This document shows, one piece after another, positions 1 to 11,800 of a DNA stretch of 64,000 nt. The DNA comes from Bolinopsis microptera (taxonomy: Eukaryota; Ctenophora; Tentaculata; Lobata; Bolinopsidae), in the NCBI RefSeq assembly GCF_026151205.1, contig NC_087078.1:2357675-2421674 (forward strand), in the 5' to 3' direction. Numbering within the stretch: the stretch's first letter is position 1; each line of letters opens with the position of its first letter. The notes under the pieces were generated by a model, which ran no database searches, was not told where the DNA came from, and saw only the letters and a list, made by a program, of their open reading frames with translations. The translations under genes and the position numbers were made by a program.

Positions 1-1494
1 TATGCTGACACATCATATTATGCTTACATTTTGTTTTTGTTGGTTTTAAGTTTCGGGTTGAATCCACGCGTTAGCGTGGTGGCCACTGGTCATTCATCAA
101 GCTGTACTGTTTTAGCGTGATCAGCACAGTGGAGTTGGGCTTCAAATAACCATCTTAATGAGTGACCAGGTAATTTGATAGATGGACCTAGTGTTTGTGA
201 CAGAGGATGGAGTTTGATTTCTCCCGCTTGAAACAGAGGCTCCGGCTTCGGCTTGTGAACTAAACCCGGCTAAACCGTCGGTTAAAGCTCACAGTCATGG
301 TACATCACGTAAAGTGGCGCCGTATTCGCATAAGATTGCAGCCACCCAAGGTGGTCCACATATATGTAATATGTATGGAGGTTGCCTTGTGAACTTAAGA
401 GGCAAGTCAGAATGCGATCGTCAAATAAGCTGACAAGTGACAATCTATTAGGGCCAGGTTGATCAACAGCTTAAACTTAGTGCAGGGGTATAGGGATAAG
501 AACCACAGATCAACCAGCGTCAATAGCCAACCAAACGGTTTAATCTCCCTTCTTGACTGGACAGAGTCAACCCAAATTTCAAATCACCTCCCATGTCATT
601 AATGGCGAAAATTGAAGGCGAAACACATCATATTATATGCTTACATATCATATTATTATGCTTACTATCATATTATGCTTACACATATATATAGTGACAG
701 TTTATATTGGATTTGCTCCATTGCACTAGTTGGAGACCCCCTGTTTACGGAGAAATAACTTGTCGTCCTAAGTTGCTGGTGTTCTGGTTTAAGTGACCGT
801 CCAAGTTGTGTTACATTACTTTACCCGCACTTACTTCCTCAGTTCGGACTAATTTCAGTGAACATTTCGTCAGGTTCATTTGACGTAGTTTGAGTTAGTT
901 AGAGCCTTTCTTTCTCACTTGGCATACATTTCGGACGGCAGAATTTTAGGATAAAGTAGGTTTACACGGTAAAAGGCTTAATTGGACGGAAGATTTGGAG
1001 GCTTGTTCGTGAGAATTGGAGTCTCAACCTGGGTAGTGAGCATTGTCACATGATACGCTTGTAAATACGCTTGTTTATGGTCATTTTCTAAGAAATTTAC
1101 ATTTCAGGCTTTTTAGTCCATTGAACAAATCTAGCATGTCTTGGTTGTAGCATCCCTCCACTCATAAGTACAGTGAGTACACCCAGGGTACAATGTAATC
1201 GACGAGTGTACTGGCCATTTGGTGGTTCGGTGTCCCTAAATTTGCTTACACTCGGTCACTTGTCAAGGCATGTTCAGGTCTTTCGGGTCTTATAATAACA
1301 TGATATGGCCTATGGGTACTACTTTGTGTTACAATCTGAAAGTTTATTAATAAAAAAGCCAATATACAAGGAATTTACGTACGTGACTTTCTCGATTCCC
1401 AGCAGAAAAATCACTTAGCTGATTTCTCCCATACACCGATAAAGCCGATATCAATTCCAAAAATACCTTCTTTGTACACGCTGTACATTTTCAG
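1..1494. other. upstream intronic or flanking DNA of the polyQ gene
   Basis: I see no convincing exon here on either strand. The stretch ends in a pyrimidine-rich acceptor (ttttcag) directly before the first coding exon I can support, so at least its right part is an intron of the plus-strand gene. Variants of a short motif, atcatattatgcttac, occur at about 8-27 and four times at about 626-685, a degenerate AT-rich repeat. The 5' exons of the gene must lie further left or outside the window. Confidence 0.4.
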
Positions 1495-1624
1495 CTGTTA
1501 AACGAGCAGGCCCAGGCAGGATCAGGGTTCAGCAAGAACGACTTCATAGCCAACATGTTACAGTTGCAGGCCCGTGAGAACGAGGTCCGCAAATCAGAAC
1601 AACCTCCTGTGTCTGGAGCTATCG
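1495..1624 (+). CDS. polyQ gene, exon a (internal)
   Basis: 130-bp exon between a ttttcag acceptor and a perfect gtgagt donor. It is read in phase 0 and leaves one base for the next exon. It encodes 43 residues with a predicted helix (NDFIANMLQLQARENEV). It opens in the same frame as the next two exons once the introns are removed. Confidence 0.65.
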
Positions 1625-2474
1625 GTGAGTTAGGTATGTCTCTTGGTTACTGTTTTGGTTACTGTTTTGGTTACTGTTTTGGTTACTGTTTTGGTAACTT
1701 TTTAAGTGCGGTCAAATCATAATAATTTTCTCTAAAATTGGCATTTTTTGGAGTGTAGAAATCTTGGAAGATTCCTCTAAAAAGTATTCGGCTCCGAGCC
1801 CTGGCCTAGCTTGTAAAATTAGGAAATACGTACGAACCCGGCCCTAGCCTTATACGCCAACAAATGTACTTAACATGATCTGATATTATAATCACAAGTT
1901 TGCAACATTCATAAATGTTAAAGGCCTTTCCTAGCCTTTTCTCATTATCTTATCCGAGGCTAATTCGGCGGGCAACCAGCGATATACTTTAAAATAATAT
2001 CAGTGATAAAATCTGAGAGTTACTATAAAATCTTAGTTGCAAAGGCAGTATTATTATCTTGGTATATTATTACTAATATAACCGAATATTAACAACAACC
2101 TTTTTAAAGCCTAGGTACCATGGTTCCCGTATTTACAACAACTTATTCCCAGGTGGTTTGTACCGTGCCGGATATGGAGTTCCCGAGTTTAGGAGTTATC
2201 CTGGACTTGTCTCTGACTGCGCACAAGACTTCCGCATGGAACAGCCCGGAACTGCATTCGATAAGATCCCTCTGGGAATGTCAGCACGTTCTATCGTGCA
2301 GCACCAGCCTCCCATGATGCACCCAGGCCCACAGCCCCACCAACTTGACCTGAGTAACGAGTTTTCCAGCGCCCCTGCAAACTCCCACCCCTTCTCGGCT
2401 AGCCGATACGATCCAGCCAACGCATGCACTCTGAACGAGGTGTTGCTAAACAGTGCACCGCCTAACGCGCACTT

Positions 2475-2513
<39 letters not shown>

Positions 2514-3531
2514 GCAGCAACAACAACAACAGCAACAGCAACAACAGCAGCACCCTGGACCTCCCCTTCACGTGGGACCACCACAACTTGTTGGACAGCA
2601 ACTGAAGGAGGACAACGATGCCCTGCTCATCAGAATACTATTGGAGCAACAGAAGGAAAAGGATGAGCGCCAGCGCAAGGAGCGTGTGCAGGAGCTGCTG
2701 CGGCGCCATTCACACCAGCGCTACCAGCAGATGCAGCAACAGAAATTGATGCAGTTGAGAGAGCAACATCAAGTAAACCAGATGTCCAACGAGGACCTGT
2801 TTTCTTTGTACAACAAACAACGCCAATTCTACCAGCAGGTAATATTGTCAAGTACTTTCGAGATCTCAATTAAATGTTCGTTAATTTTTGGTTTGTTTTT
2901 ATCATTAAATGCTCCGATCCAGCTCATTGAAGCACTAAGTAGGTTACCGAGATACTGCCTAAACCCAGGAAAGAATAATGTAGTAAAAACTAGCGACACT
3001 CTAGCAGGTCTAGCTATGTTTAGAGCCGCAATAAAGATGTATCTCAAAATATATGTTTTGATCACGTGATATGTTCAATGCCCTAATATTTAACATACAC
3101 AGGGCGCTGGAGGAAATGGGAGCACAGCAGGAGGCCCCCCACTTCCCGGCTCCGCGCTAGGACTACCCCCCACTCACTCCTCTGTACTGAACCTCTCATC
3201 CCCCAACTTCGGGGGTTCCAACCCCGGATTCAGTACGGGTGTTATCGGGTCCAGTGGGATGAACTCTGCGCCCAACCTTGGTGCTGGAAACGGTGTTAAC
3301 CCTCAGATCGGTTCTAGTATCCTAAACAATGGCACCAATCTCAGCCGTCCCGCCAGCGCTGGCCACCTCTCTCCTGGTGCCCCTTCCTACGAGCTCTTCT
3401 CAACCAACAACATGTACAGAAACGGAGCTCCCCCGCCCGCACCATCTGCCAGCGAAATAGGCATGGATTTGCTGCGAGACGCCCAGAGCAGCGAGCAGGT
3501 GGCCGATCTCATAAAACACCTGAACCTGTAA
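1495..3531 (+). CDS. polyglutamine-rich protein, 3' three exons (partial gene)
   Basis: This is the C-terminal part of a plus-strand gene, joined as 1495-1624, 2153-2838 and 3103-3531. The borders are cag/gtgagt, cag/gtaata and cag, and all junctions keep the frame. The translated part is about 414 residues. It starts with a polar segment (LLNEQAQAGSGFSKNDFIAN), then Met/Pro-rich sequence, then 25 consecutive glutamines (2476-2550). A charged helical stretch rich in Glu, Arg and Gln follows, then a Gly/Ser/Pro/Asn-rich low-complexity tail, ending in a short helix (DLLRDAQSSEQVADLIKHLNL without its first residue). I do not recognise the family. Composition suggests a disordered, perhaps RNA-granule or transcription-associated protein, but that is inference. 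The upstream exons are not in view. Confidence 0.75.
1634..1695 (+). repeat. 12-bp tandem repeat just inside the intron
   Basis: About five copies of a 12-bp unit, ggttactgtttt, begin 10 bases after the donor at 1624. It is intronic and pyrimidine/G rich. The rest of the intron (1696-2152) shows nothing else recognisable. Confidence 0.85.
2153..2838 (+). CDS. polyQ gene, exon b with the glutamine tract
   Basis: 686-bp exon from a ttcccag acceptor to a cag/gtaata donor. After the first two bases complete a glycine codon it is open for 228 codons. It holds the 25-residue mixed CAG/CAA glutamine run at 2476-2550, then a highly charged segment (EQQKEKDERQRKERVQELL). Reading past the donor stays open until about 3069, so the donor choice rests on its consensus and on the phase match to the next exon. 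Confidence 0.75.
3103..3531 (+). CDS. polyQ gene, last exon
   Basis: Acceptor acacag at 3101-3102, phase 0, open to TAA at 3529-3531. It encodes 142 residues of Gly/Pro/Ser/Asn-rich sequence. The last 20 or so residues turn amphipathic and charged, a typical short C-terminal interaction helix. Confidence 0.75.
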   Translation, partial: GAGGNGSTAGGPPLPGSALGLPPTHSSVLNLSSPNFGGSNPGFSTGVIGSSGMNSAPNLGAGNGVNPQIGSSILNNGTNLSRPASAGHLSPGAPSYELFSTNNMYRNGAPPPAPSASEIGMDLLRDAQSSEQVADLIKHLNL

Positions 3532-3689
3532 TGGGTGCGTGCGCAGACACGTGCTCTTGTGTGGCATGTGACTATCAACACTAATCCGTGATATGTGCTT
3601 TACATCATATCTTATCGAGAGCGAACGAAGGATACGGAGGACTATACACAAACCCTCATAACGAAAATTTATATGTATTTATGCTTGAC

Positions 3690-3695
3690 AATAAA
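3690..3695 (+). promoter_or_regulatory. poly(A) signal of the polyQ gene
   Basis: A canonical AATAAA lies about 160 bases after the stop codon at 3531, followed by A-rich and T-rich sequence. It is the natural 3' end for the plus-strand gene. Confidence 0.6.
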
Positions 3696-5298
3696 GAAAA
3701 AATCAAAAGTTCAAAGATTTATGATTAAAGCTAGTATATATAAATGGCGATGCAGGACGGCGACTAACCGGAATGTCGACTGAATGTCGACTGGAATGTC
3801 GACTTGACTCTTTTGCTGAAAAGATCCCCAACACAGTGTTAGTCTTCGACTGTGAGCCTAAATAGAGTGCTCAATGAAAATATAATCTATAGTTATATAA
3901 TCACAACCGTCCATCTTAACAGTTCAAGAATTTCCGTGCATTTTTGCTGTCGAAAAAAATGCGTGAATATTCTCAAAAAAAAGAAGTCATTCATATTACA
4001 GTTTTATTGATATAATAATACGCGATGTAGTTAGTGGCTATGTTTGGTTACGTAACTCATTGAAACAGAATTATGTACGTCTTTCGAGTCACTTTAGAGC
4101 ATATCTGGATCTCTATCTTTAAATTAAACCCCGGAACGGGCCTCCAACTATTGATTTGAACGAAAGCTCCAGAAAGAATGGGTGCTCCTTCCTCTTTACC
4201 ACCTTGACACCTTTATTTACTCCTCCACAAAATAACCGCGTCGTGTCTGAGGTGGAAAGTGGCGGCAATGCACCCTTTCAGTTCTGATTATTCAACCAGA
4301 CTTATTTCGAAGGATTCATCTTGCTTTCAGCTTTTGTTCTTAGTAGAATGTATCACCTAAATTATATATATATTCCTATCCGCTCTGCTGCAAATGGTCA
4401 AGTTTGTTATTTGCTTGCAGCAAATTAAGACATTTGGCTTACATAAACCATACTAATATATGACGTATTAGAGCATCTGTGCTAAATAAAAAGCTAAATA
4501 TTTGAAAACGATGTATCGACATATTATGTCCTCATTAACTAATTAATTAATATTAATTACCGAATAACTGCAGAGAATATAATATTATATAATGAACCGT
4601 ACTGCCTTTTTAAACCGTTCTGGTATGTCGATGCATCGGTTTCGCTACGATCACATGGATCCTCTTCATTTATTTAGGAAGTATCTCTATATATAAGACT
4701 TTTTCTAACGATAATTTATTTTACATGGTTCCTTCAGGTGTAATACTGTTAAAACTTAAATCCGTACATGGGTGATGGTGTTATTGGGACTACAGCAGTT
4801 CTTCCAGTTTTCTAGATATTAACGGCAACCTTTTAATTTAAAAACTGAATTTTCGAAAATTTATTTCCCATTTCTCAGAATCCAGCCCTTAAATTTCGTT
4901 ATTTTTCGTTAAATTTCGTTATTTTTGCTCGGTTCTGAGAAATGTGTGATCAGCATCTTCTTAAAAACGTTTGACAAAACCACTCTTTTGGTGATCAACT
5001 CATAGGCACCCAAAAAGCTTCAGAAATATAAGAATTCAAAGTCATTACAGCAATGCTGTGACGATCACCACAACATCCTCTCTGTGACCCTAGGCAGATA
5101 ACGATAACAGCACAATGCTCTCTGAGCTGAGTCTTCCTTTTCCAATAACAAAAACCTGCTAGATGTCAAGGTAACACCGTCACCCGTGCAATCTTTGAGA
5201 GATATAATGGTGTTGATTTGGTGATGAATTGTGAAAGTGTATGTTATAAGACTTTGTAATTGTTTTGTCACAGTGAAAACTATAAAATCGATCAGAAG
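3696..5298. other. intergenic, AT-rich
   Basis: No gene seen. Short motifs only: three tandem copies of gaatgtcgact at about 3771-3802, and small direct duplications (aaatttcgttattttt near 4890-4925). This is convergent spacer between the plus-strand polyQ gene and the 3' end of the HIP1-like gene. Confidence 0.5.
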
Positions 5299-5415
5299 GT
5301 AAAAAGTTGAAATCCGGTGCGCATGACGAATTGACCAACTTCCCCTCCTCAGTTGCGCTATATCACAAAGTTTATTTCCCCAAATTCGTCCGTTCCGGAA
5401 GTTTCAACTTTTTAC
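5299..5415. mobile_element. MITE-like inverted-repeat element, about 117 bp
   Basis: The left end reads GTAAAAAGTTGAAA then TCCGG. The right end, read on the minus strand, is GTAAAAAGTTGAAA then CTTCCGG. Both are followed a few bases later by GACGAATT. So 14 bp of perfect terminal inverted repeat plus imperfect subterminal match encloses a short non-coding middle. Size and structure fit a non-autonomous DNA transposon. No clear target-site duplication is visible, so the limits may be short. Confidence 0.5.
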
Positions 5416-5486
5416 AAAACTGGTCGAGTTGTCTCTATCTCAATTCTGTGGCATGATGTGGGCGCTTAATGGGCGACACCACATAG

Positions 5487-5577
5487 TGCGCTCAGATGGG
5501 TGCCACTGTTAAAGTTCGCTCAGATGGGTGCCACTGTTCATAGTGCGCTCAGATGGGTGCCACTGTTCATAGTGTGC
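5487..5577 (+). repeat. about 33-bp direct repeat, three copies
   Basis: The phrase gctcagatgggtgccactgt occurs three times in a row, at about 5490, 5518 and 5547, with linking bases (aaagtt, catagtgc). No coding function seen. Confidence 0.85.
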
Positions 5578-5763
5578 TCTTTTACTTTGAGGTAGAAAAA
5601 AGATAACACAATATATATGGCATTGTATGTTCCCGATTATTAAATGAAATTAAAGAGGATTTTTGATATTTTTTCTACGAAAAAATAACTTGACTTTGTT
5701 TAAAAAGCTTAGGGCAAGAGTTTGTAGTAACATGAGGTGTGTTGTGTATTTTTAGCCATTTTC

Positions 5764-5777
5764 GTTGCCATGGTAAC
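5764..5777 (+). promoter_or_regulatory. X-box-like palindrome (RFX-type motif)
   Basis: GTTGCCATGGTAAC matches the RFX X-box consensus. A second half, ccatggcaacg, follows at about 5791-5801 in inverted orientation, so the pair can form a hairpin. No gene start is evident nearby, so function is unproven. Confidence 0.3.
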
Positions 5778-5801
5778 ATCCAAGTGTTTTTCCATGGCAA
5801 C

Positions 5802-7950
5802 GGGATATGTTAATTGTAATGGCTTAGCACACTCATATATATAGTATAATTATATACTACTGTTAATTTTTGATCAGGACCAAATTTATTTTTATATTTT
5901 GTGCGCTTTTAAGCTGCTATATAGCCCATGGTGATTTATCAAACAAAATCGAAAACATGATTCGCAGTTGGGATATCTTGTTATATTCGTCGCGGAGCAG
6001 TTTTAGTTTTTAGAATTCAAGCTAAACCAAGTTGATGATATAATGCTACATTAAATGAGAAGTTAGCTAAATGATGATAGCATCTTATTTACATTATAAG
6101 CAACCGTTGCAGCTTGTAGTACTGTACTTTATATCGAATAGCGTCATGATTACAGTACCCCGGCACTCGGAGAACAACATGTTGATTAAAACAGATTATG
6201 TTTTTTTTTTGCGTTTTGATGAAAGATTTGGAGAATTTGGGGGTCACGAGATATATAATGGATATAATGTGCCGATGATAATGCATACAAGCTTGTTCGA
6301 ATCTTTCATTTTGATATGTTTGGGTGCGGTGTTTATTCATTTTAAAAAGCACTGGTCACTGATGGTGAAAATATTACTGATGATTTGAATACGTTTAATT
6401 GATGATTGAGACAGGATTTGCAGATGAGAATTTTGGTGAAATAAGCTTGTTTGCATGCTTGCTTGTTGACATTTTAAAATTGAAATCGACCCAACTCTTT
6501 ATATTGGAAGAATAAATCTATGAAAAAACAATGGACCATGCAATAATTTATTGAATTTCATAGTTTGCTTTCTCAGCAATTACGATGAGCATAATATGAT
6601 AATTTAGGACCATACTTTCATTTTATAGTTCTAAATTTAGATTTACTATTCAACACTGGTATGATTTATTTTCTGATAAAATATCCCCCAAAAGAAGCGT
6701 GTATTAAATGGATGTATGTGTGTATTAAATGTTACAGTTGCTCTTAAATTTCCGGCTTCGAGGATAAACCGGAAATACGTGCCACACTAGAATAATTGTG
6801 ACAGGAAACTGTGTGCAGTAATCAGACCGAATATGCGGTCTTCGCATAATTAGATAAGTACACTCATAATCACGCCACCGCGGTGTACAGTGTATAGCCG
6901 GCCCGCGCCCGGAGCTCCATCCTATACAAACCGTATCGCAGGATCCACGAGTTTATCGGTCCTACTGCCCGGGTCTGTTCTTATTTTAGCTGGAAAGGGT
7001 CTACAGAGGAGCTTGTTTTTTCTTACTAACAGTGCTGTGGAAATCAATTACCATAACGCGCGCACGGACGTTTACACTTACAGTTGTGTGGAATTAAGCG
7101 TAAACTTTGCATGATAGTCGTGTACTATATTTAGTGATTTAAACAAGAGCATATCGATTGCAGAACTCTTAAATTTAACCAATACTACACGTCACCTGAC
7201 GCATTAAACGGTAAAGTAGAGGTCGGAGTGCTCCATTTGGTTGTTACATCAGAGCAAATCTTGACAAATAACCCAGACTACGAACAAGGCTACAACCATA
7301 TTTACGTTAGGACCTCTCCGCCGGAATAACTTTTCTGTGACGTAAAATGACGGTGACCAGCCAAAACGGACATTAAACCGGAGCCTACATTTTTTGACAG
7401 TTAATACTGTATTATTGTAACCGGGCCATAGCTCACCATAAAAGCTGCTTGTAGCTATTAATATATATATTATATATAAATGACATCAGAGTTCCCCAAA
7501 TCACATATTTTATTTACCACTCAGTTTCCATAATGCCTGTCGAGCACAACTGGTACCCATAATTTCCCATTCTTAGATTAATACTATACAAAATTCCTGC
7601 CGCTATGAAAGGTTCACAAAGCTGAACAAAGTCAATTGTTCTTGATTTGGTTGGGCAATCAACTCGATACAAATTGAAACACAGATTCTATGAATGATCT
7701 TAGTGGCAAGACAATCAGTTTTCAAATCTTATAAAATATAAATCAACACTTTAAGTGGGGCAGCGACGTGAAATTGAAACCAATATGAATTAATTCAACG
7801 AATTTTGAGGACATTAATAGCATGTTTTAATTTGCCCTGTACAAACCCTTAAAATGTCACCACTGTGTAAATGCATTATATAATACTGATGAGTAAAAAC
7901 TAGAATTATCGAGGACGGATGATACATCTATAAAATTTATCATACATATT
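5802..7950. other. intergenic, AT-rich
   Basis: No supported gene. The open frame of about 105 codons at 6071-6388 is AT-rich and lacks any recognisable domain or splice context, so I treat it as chance. No RNA gene seen. Confidence 0.45.
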
Positions 7951-8094
7951 GGGGTCGATCACATATTACGTAGTAATTTTTTGGACAATTCTTACCCTCG
8001 TCCGTAATCACTAATCAGTCCTACAAATAGCTATTGTATCAAAATTACACTAGCGTAATAATTTCGGCTGATTACGTAATATGTGAACGACCCC
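7951..8094. mobile_element. 144-bp MITE with terminal inverted repeats
   Basis: The left end is GGGGTCGATCACATATTACG. The right end on the minus strand is GGGGTCGTTCACATATTACG, identical except for one base. The element is flanked by ATT on both sides (7948-7950 and 8095-8097), a candidate 3-bp target-site duplication. The middle is AT-rich and non-coding. This is a clean non-autonomous DNA transposon copy; I do not assign the superfamily. Confidence 0.8.
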
Positions 8095-8097
8095 ATT

Positions 8098-8715
8098 GTA
8101 AATTTCCAAAGATAGTGACGTCATAAATGTGTGCACAAGTGGTGGTGAAGCTTGAATAATGAATAGTTGAATGATAATAATGGGGATATTAGTGCACCAG
8201 GCACAATTTCATTTTACTCTGAGAGGAAAGGAGTGCAACGGATCATAAGAATTAGTCAAAATAAGTCTTTGAATCTTCTCCACACTTAACAATATTTGTC
8301 AGCTGCCATTTAATACCACTAAATTATCGTCTTACAAATACAAATCAATTAATTTTTAAATCGGTGTATCTACAGCTATAATAAAATGATAAAAATAATT
8401 GACGATAAAATTAATCAAGCCAAGTGAATTTGAAGTGAATCATTCTTTAAGTGGCCTAGCTGGATTTTAGGTCCAAGTTGTCATAAATTCTGGCGAAATA
8501 ATTATAGTGAAGAAGCTAAAATTCAACTTGCGCTTATAAAATATCGCCCAAGAGATGAAATATACTGAACATGCAAGCATTAAAGAATACGCCTCCGTCC
8601 AGAACGTGAAGATTTAAGATGTGACACAATAATTTTAGCCAAGAACTCTATCTCTGACACTCAACACAAAATCAACTATTTTCTCAACTCAGTCAAGTTA
8701 AATGAACATAAATGT
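8098..8715. other. 3' UTR or downstream flank of the HIP1-like gene
   Basis: AT-rich sequence after the HIP1-like stop (read on the minus strand). No canonical AATAAA is obvious on the minus strand close to the stop; an ATTAAA variant lies near 8310. The transcript end is therefore uncertain. Confidence 0.3.
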
Positions 8716-8850
8716 CTAGCTGCCCCCATTTGTAGTTCCATCTCCATGGTAATGCATCTTTCTCATGGCAGTAAGTCTTCTTCTCTCTTCTGTTAATTCG
8801 TTCTCCAGTTCTAGAATCTTCACTTGCATTTCCATGTCCAATCTCTTCAC
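8716..8850 (-). CDS. HIP1: HIP1-like exon 22 (last): latch helix and stop
   Basis: Acceptor ttcag, phase 0, stop TAG at 8716-8718. It encodes 44 residues beginning VKRLDMEMQVKILELENEL, the charged helix that follows the I/LWEQ core in HIP1 proteins and regulates actin binding and dimerisation. The tail is short (TTNGGS); the longer Pro/Lys tail of vertebrate HIP1R is absent. Confidence 0.92.
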   Translation of the reverse strand: MKRLDMEMQVKILELENELTEERRRLTAMRKMHYHGDGTTNGGS

Positions 8851-11800
8851 CTGAACACAAAGTTAAATCAAATATTTTGCTCGGTCCGAACATAATGGTA
8901 TGTGTAGGATAAGCCAAACTCGGGTAGGAGGGGTTGGAAATGTAAACATCGCTCCCACACTCGATCACAAATGAGATCACAAAGTTAGGTCAGGTTGTTA
9001 TCAACAACACCGATCATTCCTAAATTTAACATGAGTTTGTGGAGAGTCAAACTCGAAGCGTATGATGATTTCTCTCACAATGATCACCTCATCGTCTTGG
9101 GCGTGCTAAAATATCCCTTGAATACAATAATTATATGAAGTGGCGAATATTTAGTGACTGATGTTCAGTCATTATTGCTACACAGTCATTATTGCTACAC
9201 AGTCACGATAATCATAGATCTGTCACATAGGTTAACATTATACCCAACTTTCAGTCAACAGTACGCGGAAGAAAGTTACCTGAACTGCAGATAGTTGGCT
9301 GTAATCCACGGCCACCAATTTGCTTTCTTCTGTCATCTTCATACACTGTTTTGAAGCAGCAACAACCGATGCTGTGGCGTTGGCAACAGACTTTGAAGTA
9401 CCCATCACCTGAATTAAAATTCAATATTTACTTTAAGTAAGTAAGTAATAGCAGGGACCTCTGGGCTCTGTCCTCTGATTTCGAAGTCAGAGAAATTGTC
9501 AGATCAGTTCACCTACTCTAACTTGGCGCGCACCAACCGAAATTTAAAATAACAAGCGCGCGACAAGATAGCCACTTTTATCACACTAACGTCACGGCGC
9601 GTGCGGTCAAAAAACTCAAATTGAGGGACCGTCCAGGGTGTCACACCATATCATTCCACAACAATAAGCTGGCTAATAAGACATTCTGCATTGTATTTAT
9701 AGTTATGGATTCTTGATTTACCTTGATAAAGTTACGACTGTCTTTATCCGCTTTGACTCTGGACGCTGCGACTAACTGGGCTGTACTGGCAGCAATCTCG
9801 TGAGAGGTTACCTGTAGACACAGCGAATTATATAATTTATTATAAATGACTTAATAACAGAACAATTGTCTAGTCGTTACATACATCTACTCGTAATACA
9901 TTGCATTCTTTAAAATCTAAACACTAATTGCCCTCATGCGAAGTATGGGTACCCCGGAAATAAAGGAGAATGAACTCATCAATATTAAACGTACCTCCAA
10001 TTGTTCGAATTTTCCTGTACCACTGACCACATCATCTGCAGTAGAGACTAGAGTGGAGGCACCCCAACCCACAGCTTTAGCTGCTGATAACAAGCCTTCA
10101 GTCCAGCGACTGTGTCTTTTGTAATAATCTGTAGCTGTTCCTCCAACCTGGACACAAGATTTGTGTTATAGAAATCATCTGTTATAACTTATAATCATTG
10201 GAAGCTTTAAACAGTAAAAACTACCATTGGGATGTTCAATGCTGCTCACTGTCGCATCTATCATTTTAACACTGTCATATTATCTTGCTATTGTAATTGC
10301 TTCAAAACTATAATATTATAATGTAGATGGATATCAATTCTATACCACACAAGATATTTAAAAATGTGCATCATATACTCCTGATTGTAGCGCTTGGTTT
10401 TGATGTGATCAAGGATGGTATATCCATTTTAAGATATATCGTCTGTACCTACAACTGAATCATCTCAAGATTTTTAAACCAGGAACTTCAAGAAGTTTGT
10501 TAGTATCTAAAGTAATTCTCGTCCATTGTCACTACAGCTTGTCACAAAAGAAGAAGAAAACAAGATGAAAGTTATTATGCGGCTCATGACGTCATGTACA
10601 AAGTGCTCCACTCAAAAAGTTGGTATGTTAACATGGAATGGTTCACATACCACGAAATAAAATGCCCAAAATATGCCGTACACAATATATCCGTATTAGG
10701 TTCGGTCAGAGAAATAAAGGAAACTGTAAAGTAAACAAAGTTTATAACAATTGTCAGTGCTAGTCAGTTACCGGTGTTTTCCCCTTGTCTCGAATGTCTT
10801 TAGTTGTCGACTGTTAGATACATTATAGTCAGTATATAAATTAAATAACAGTTCATAAAAAATAAGTAAATCTAAAGTAAATCGTGTGAGGTCTCCTAAT
10901 TAATGTAAATTTATACGTAAAATATTCCATACATGAATTACTGGCGTGCGGCGGTAACCTTACTCAATTAAACAAGATATTTTACAATTATTAATGTAAA
11001 GCTTTATAAAGGAAGATATTTGACAAGTGTAAAGTTTAACTTGCCTGCCCACTTTGAACAATTTCTCTCTGCAACTCGGCGCTGCTCAGTATTAGTTCCC
11101 GTACACATGCCATTAGTTCGGTACAGGACCCTAGGATCTTCTCTCCGACCTGTGGAGCAGTGGGTTAGTGATAAATAGATTCAACACAATATTCAATAAT
11201 GTGTCTTTAAAAAGATTATTTAATGAGGCTTCTGTGATTGAATTCTGCTGGATATTGGGTTTCTGATCAAATGCTCTGCTCAGCGTTGTTGTGTGTGATG
11301 TTAATTTATTATGGTAGAAATGTTGTGTTTGCCTTTAACATGATTCCGCATTCCTTATTAACGAATGCTCTAGAGAGGTTGGTAAAAACAAAGTCAATTA
11401 AACTAAAACACTTGACTTAAATCCTATTAATTAAATGTTGTTCTTTCAGGCTGCATTTCTACTGAAACTTTCTCGAATGAGAAAACTATCGGTCGATAAA
11501 TATCGAACTTAATTTACCTACCCGGCCCAAGTGTTTATCATAATTAAAAGACCTATAAACGTCTTCTCCATCGTCTAGACATTGAATTTCGATGTTTTGA
11601 TCTATTTAATTATTAAACGGTTTGACAAATTATACTGAATAATTAAATAAGAACCTCGAACTATAAATAACATAAAAATAAGAACCTCTAGTTCTAGACC
11701 AGTGTATCGTTGTCGAGTTGCGTTCTGAATCTCCTGTATCTTAGCTGCTGCTTCGTTAATTGCCGCAGTTGTTGCCTGCAGTAAAAAATATATTAGATAT

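Noticed and set aside
6071-6388. 105-codon plus-strand gene
   Set aside because: AT-rich codon content, overlap with an equal frame on the other strand, no domain and no splice or poly(A) context.
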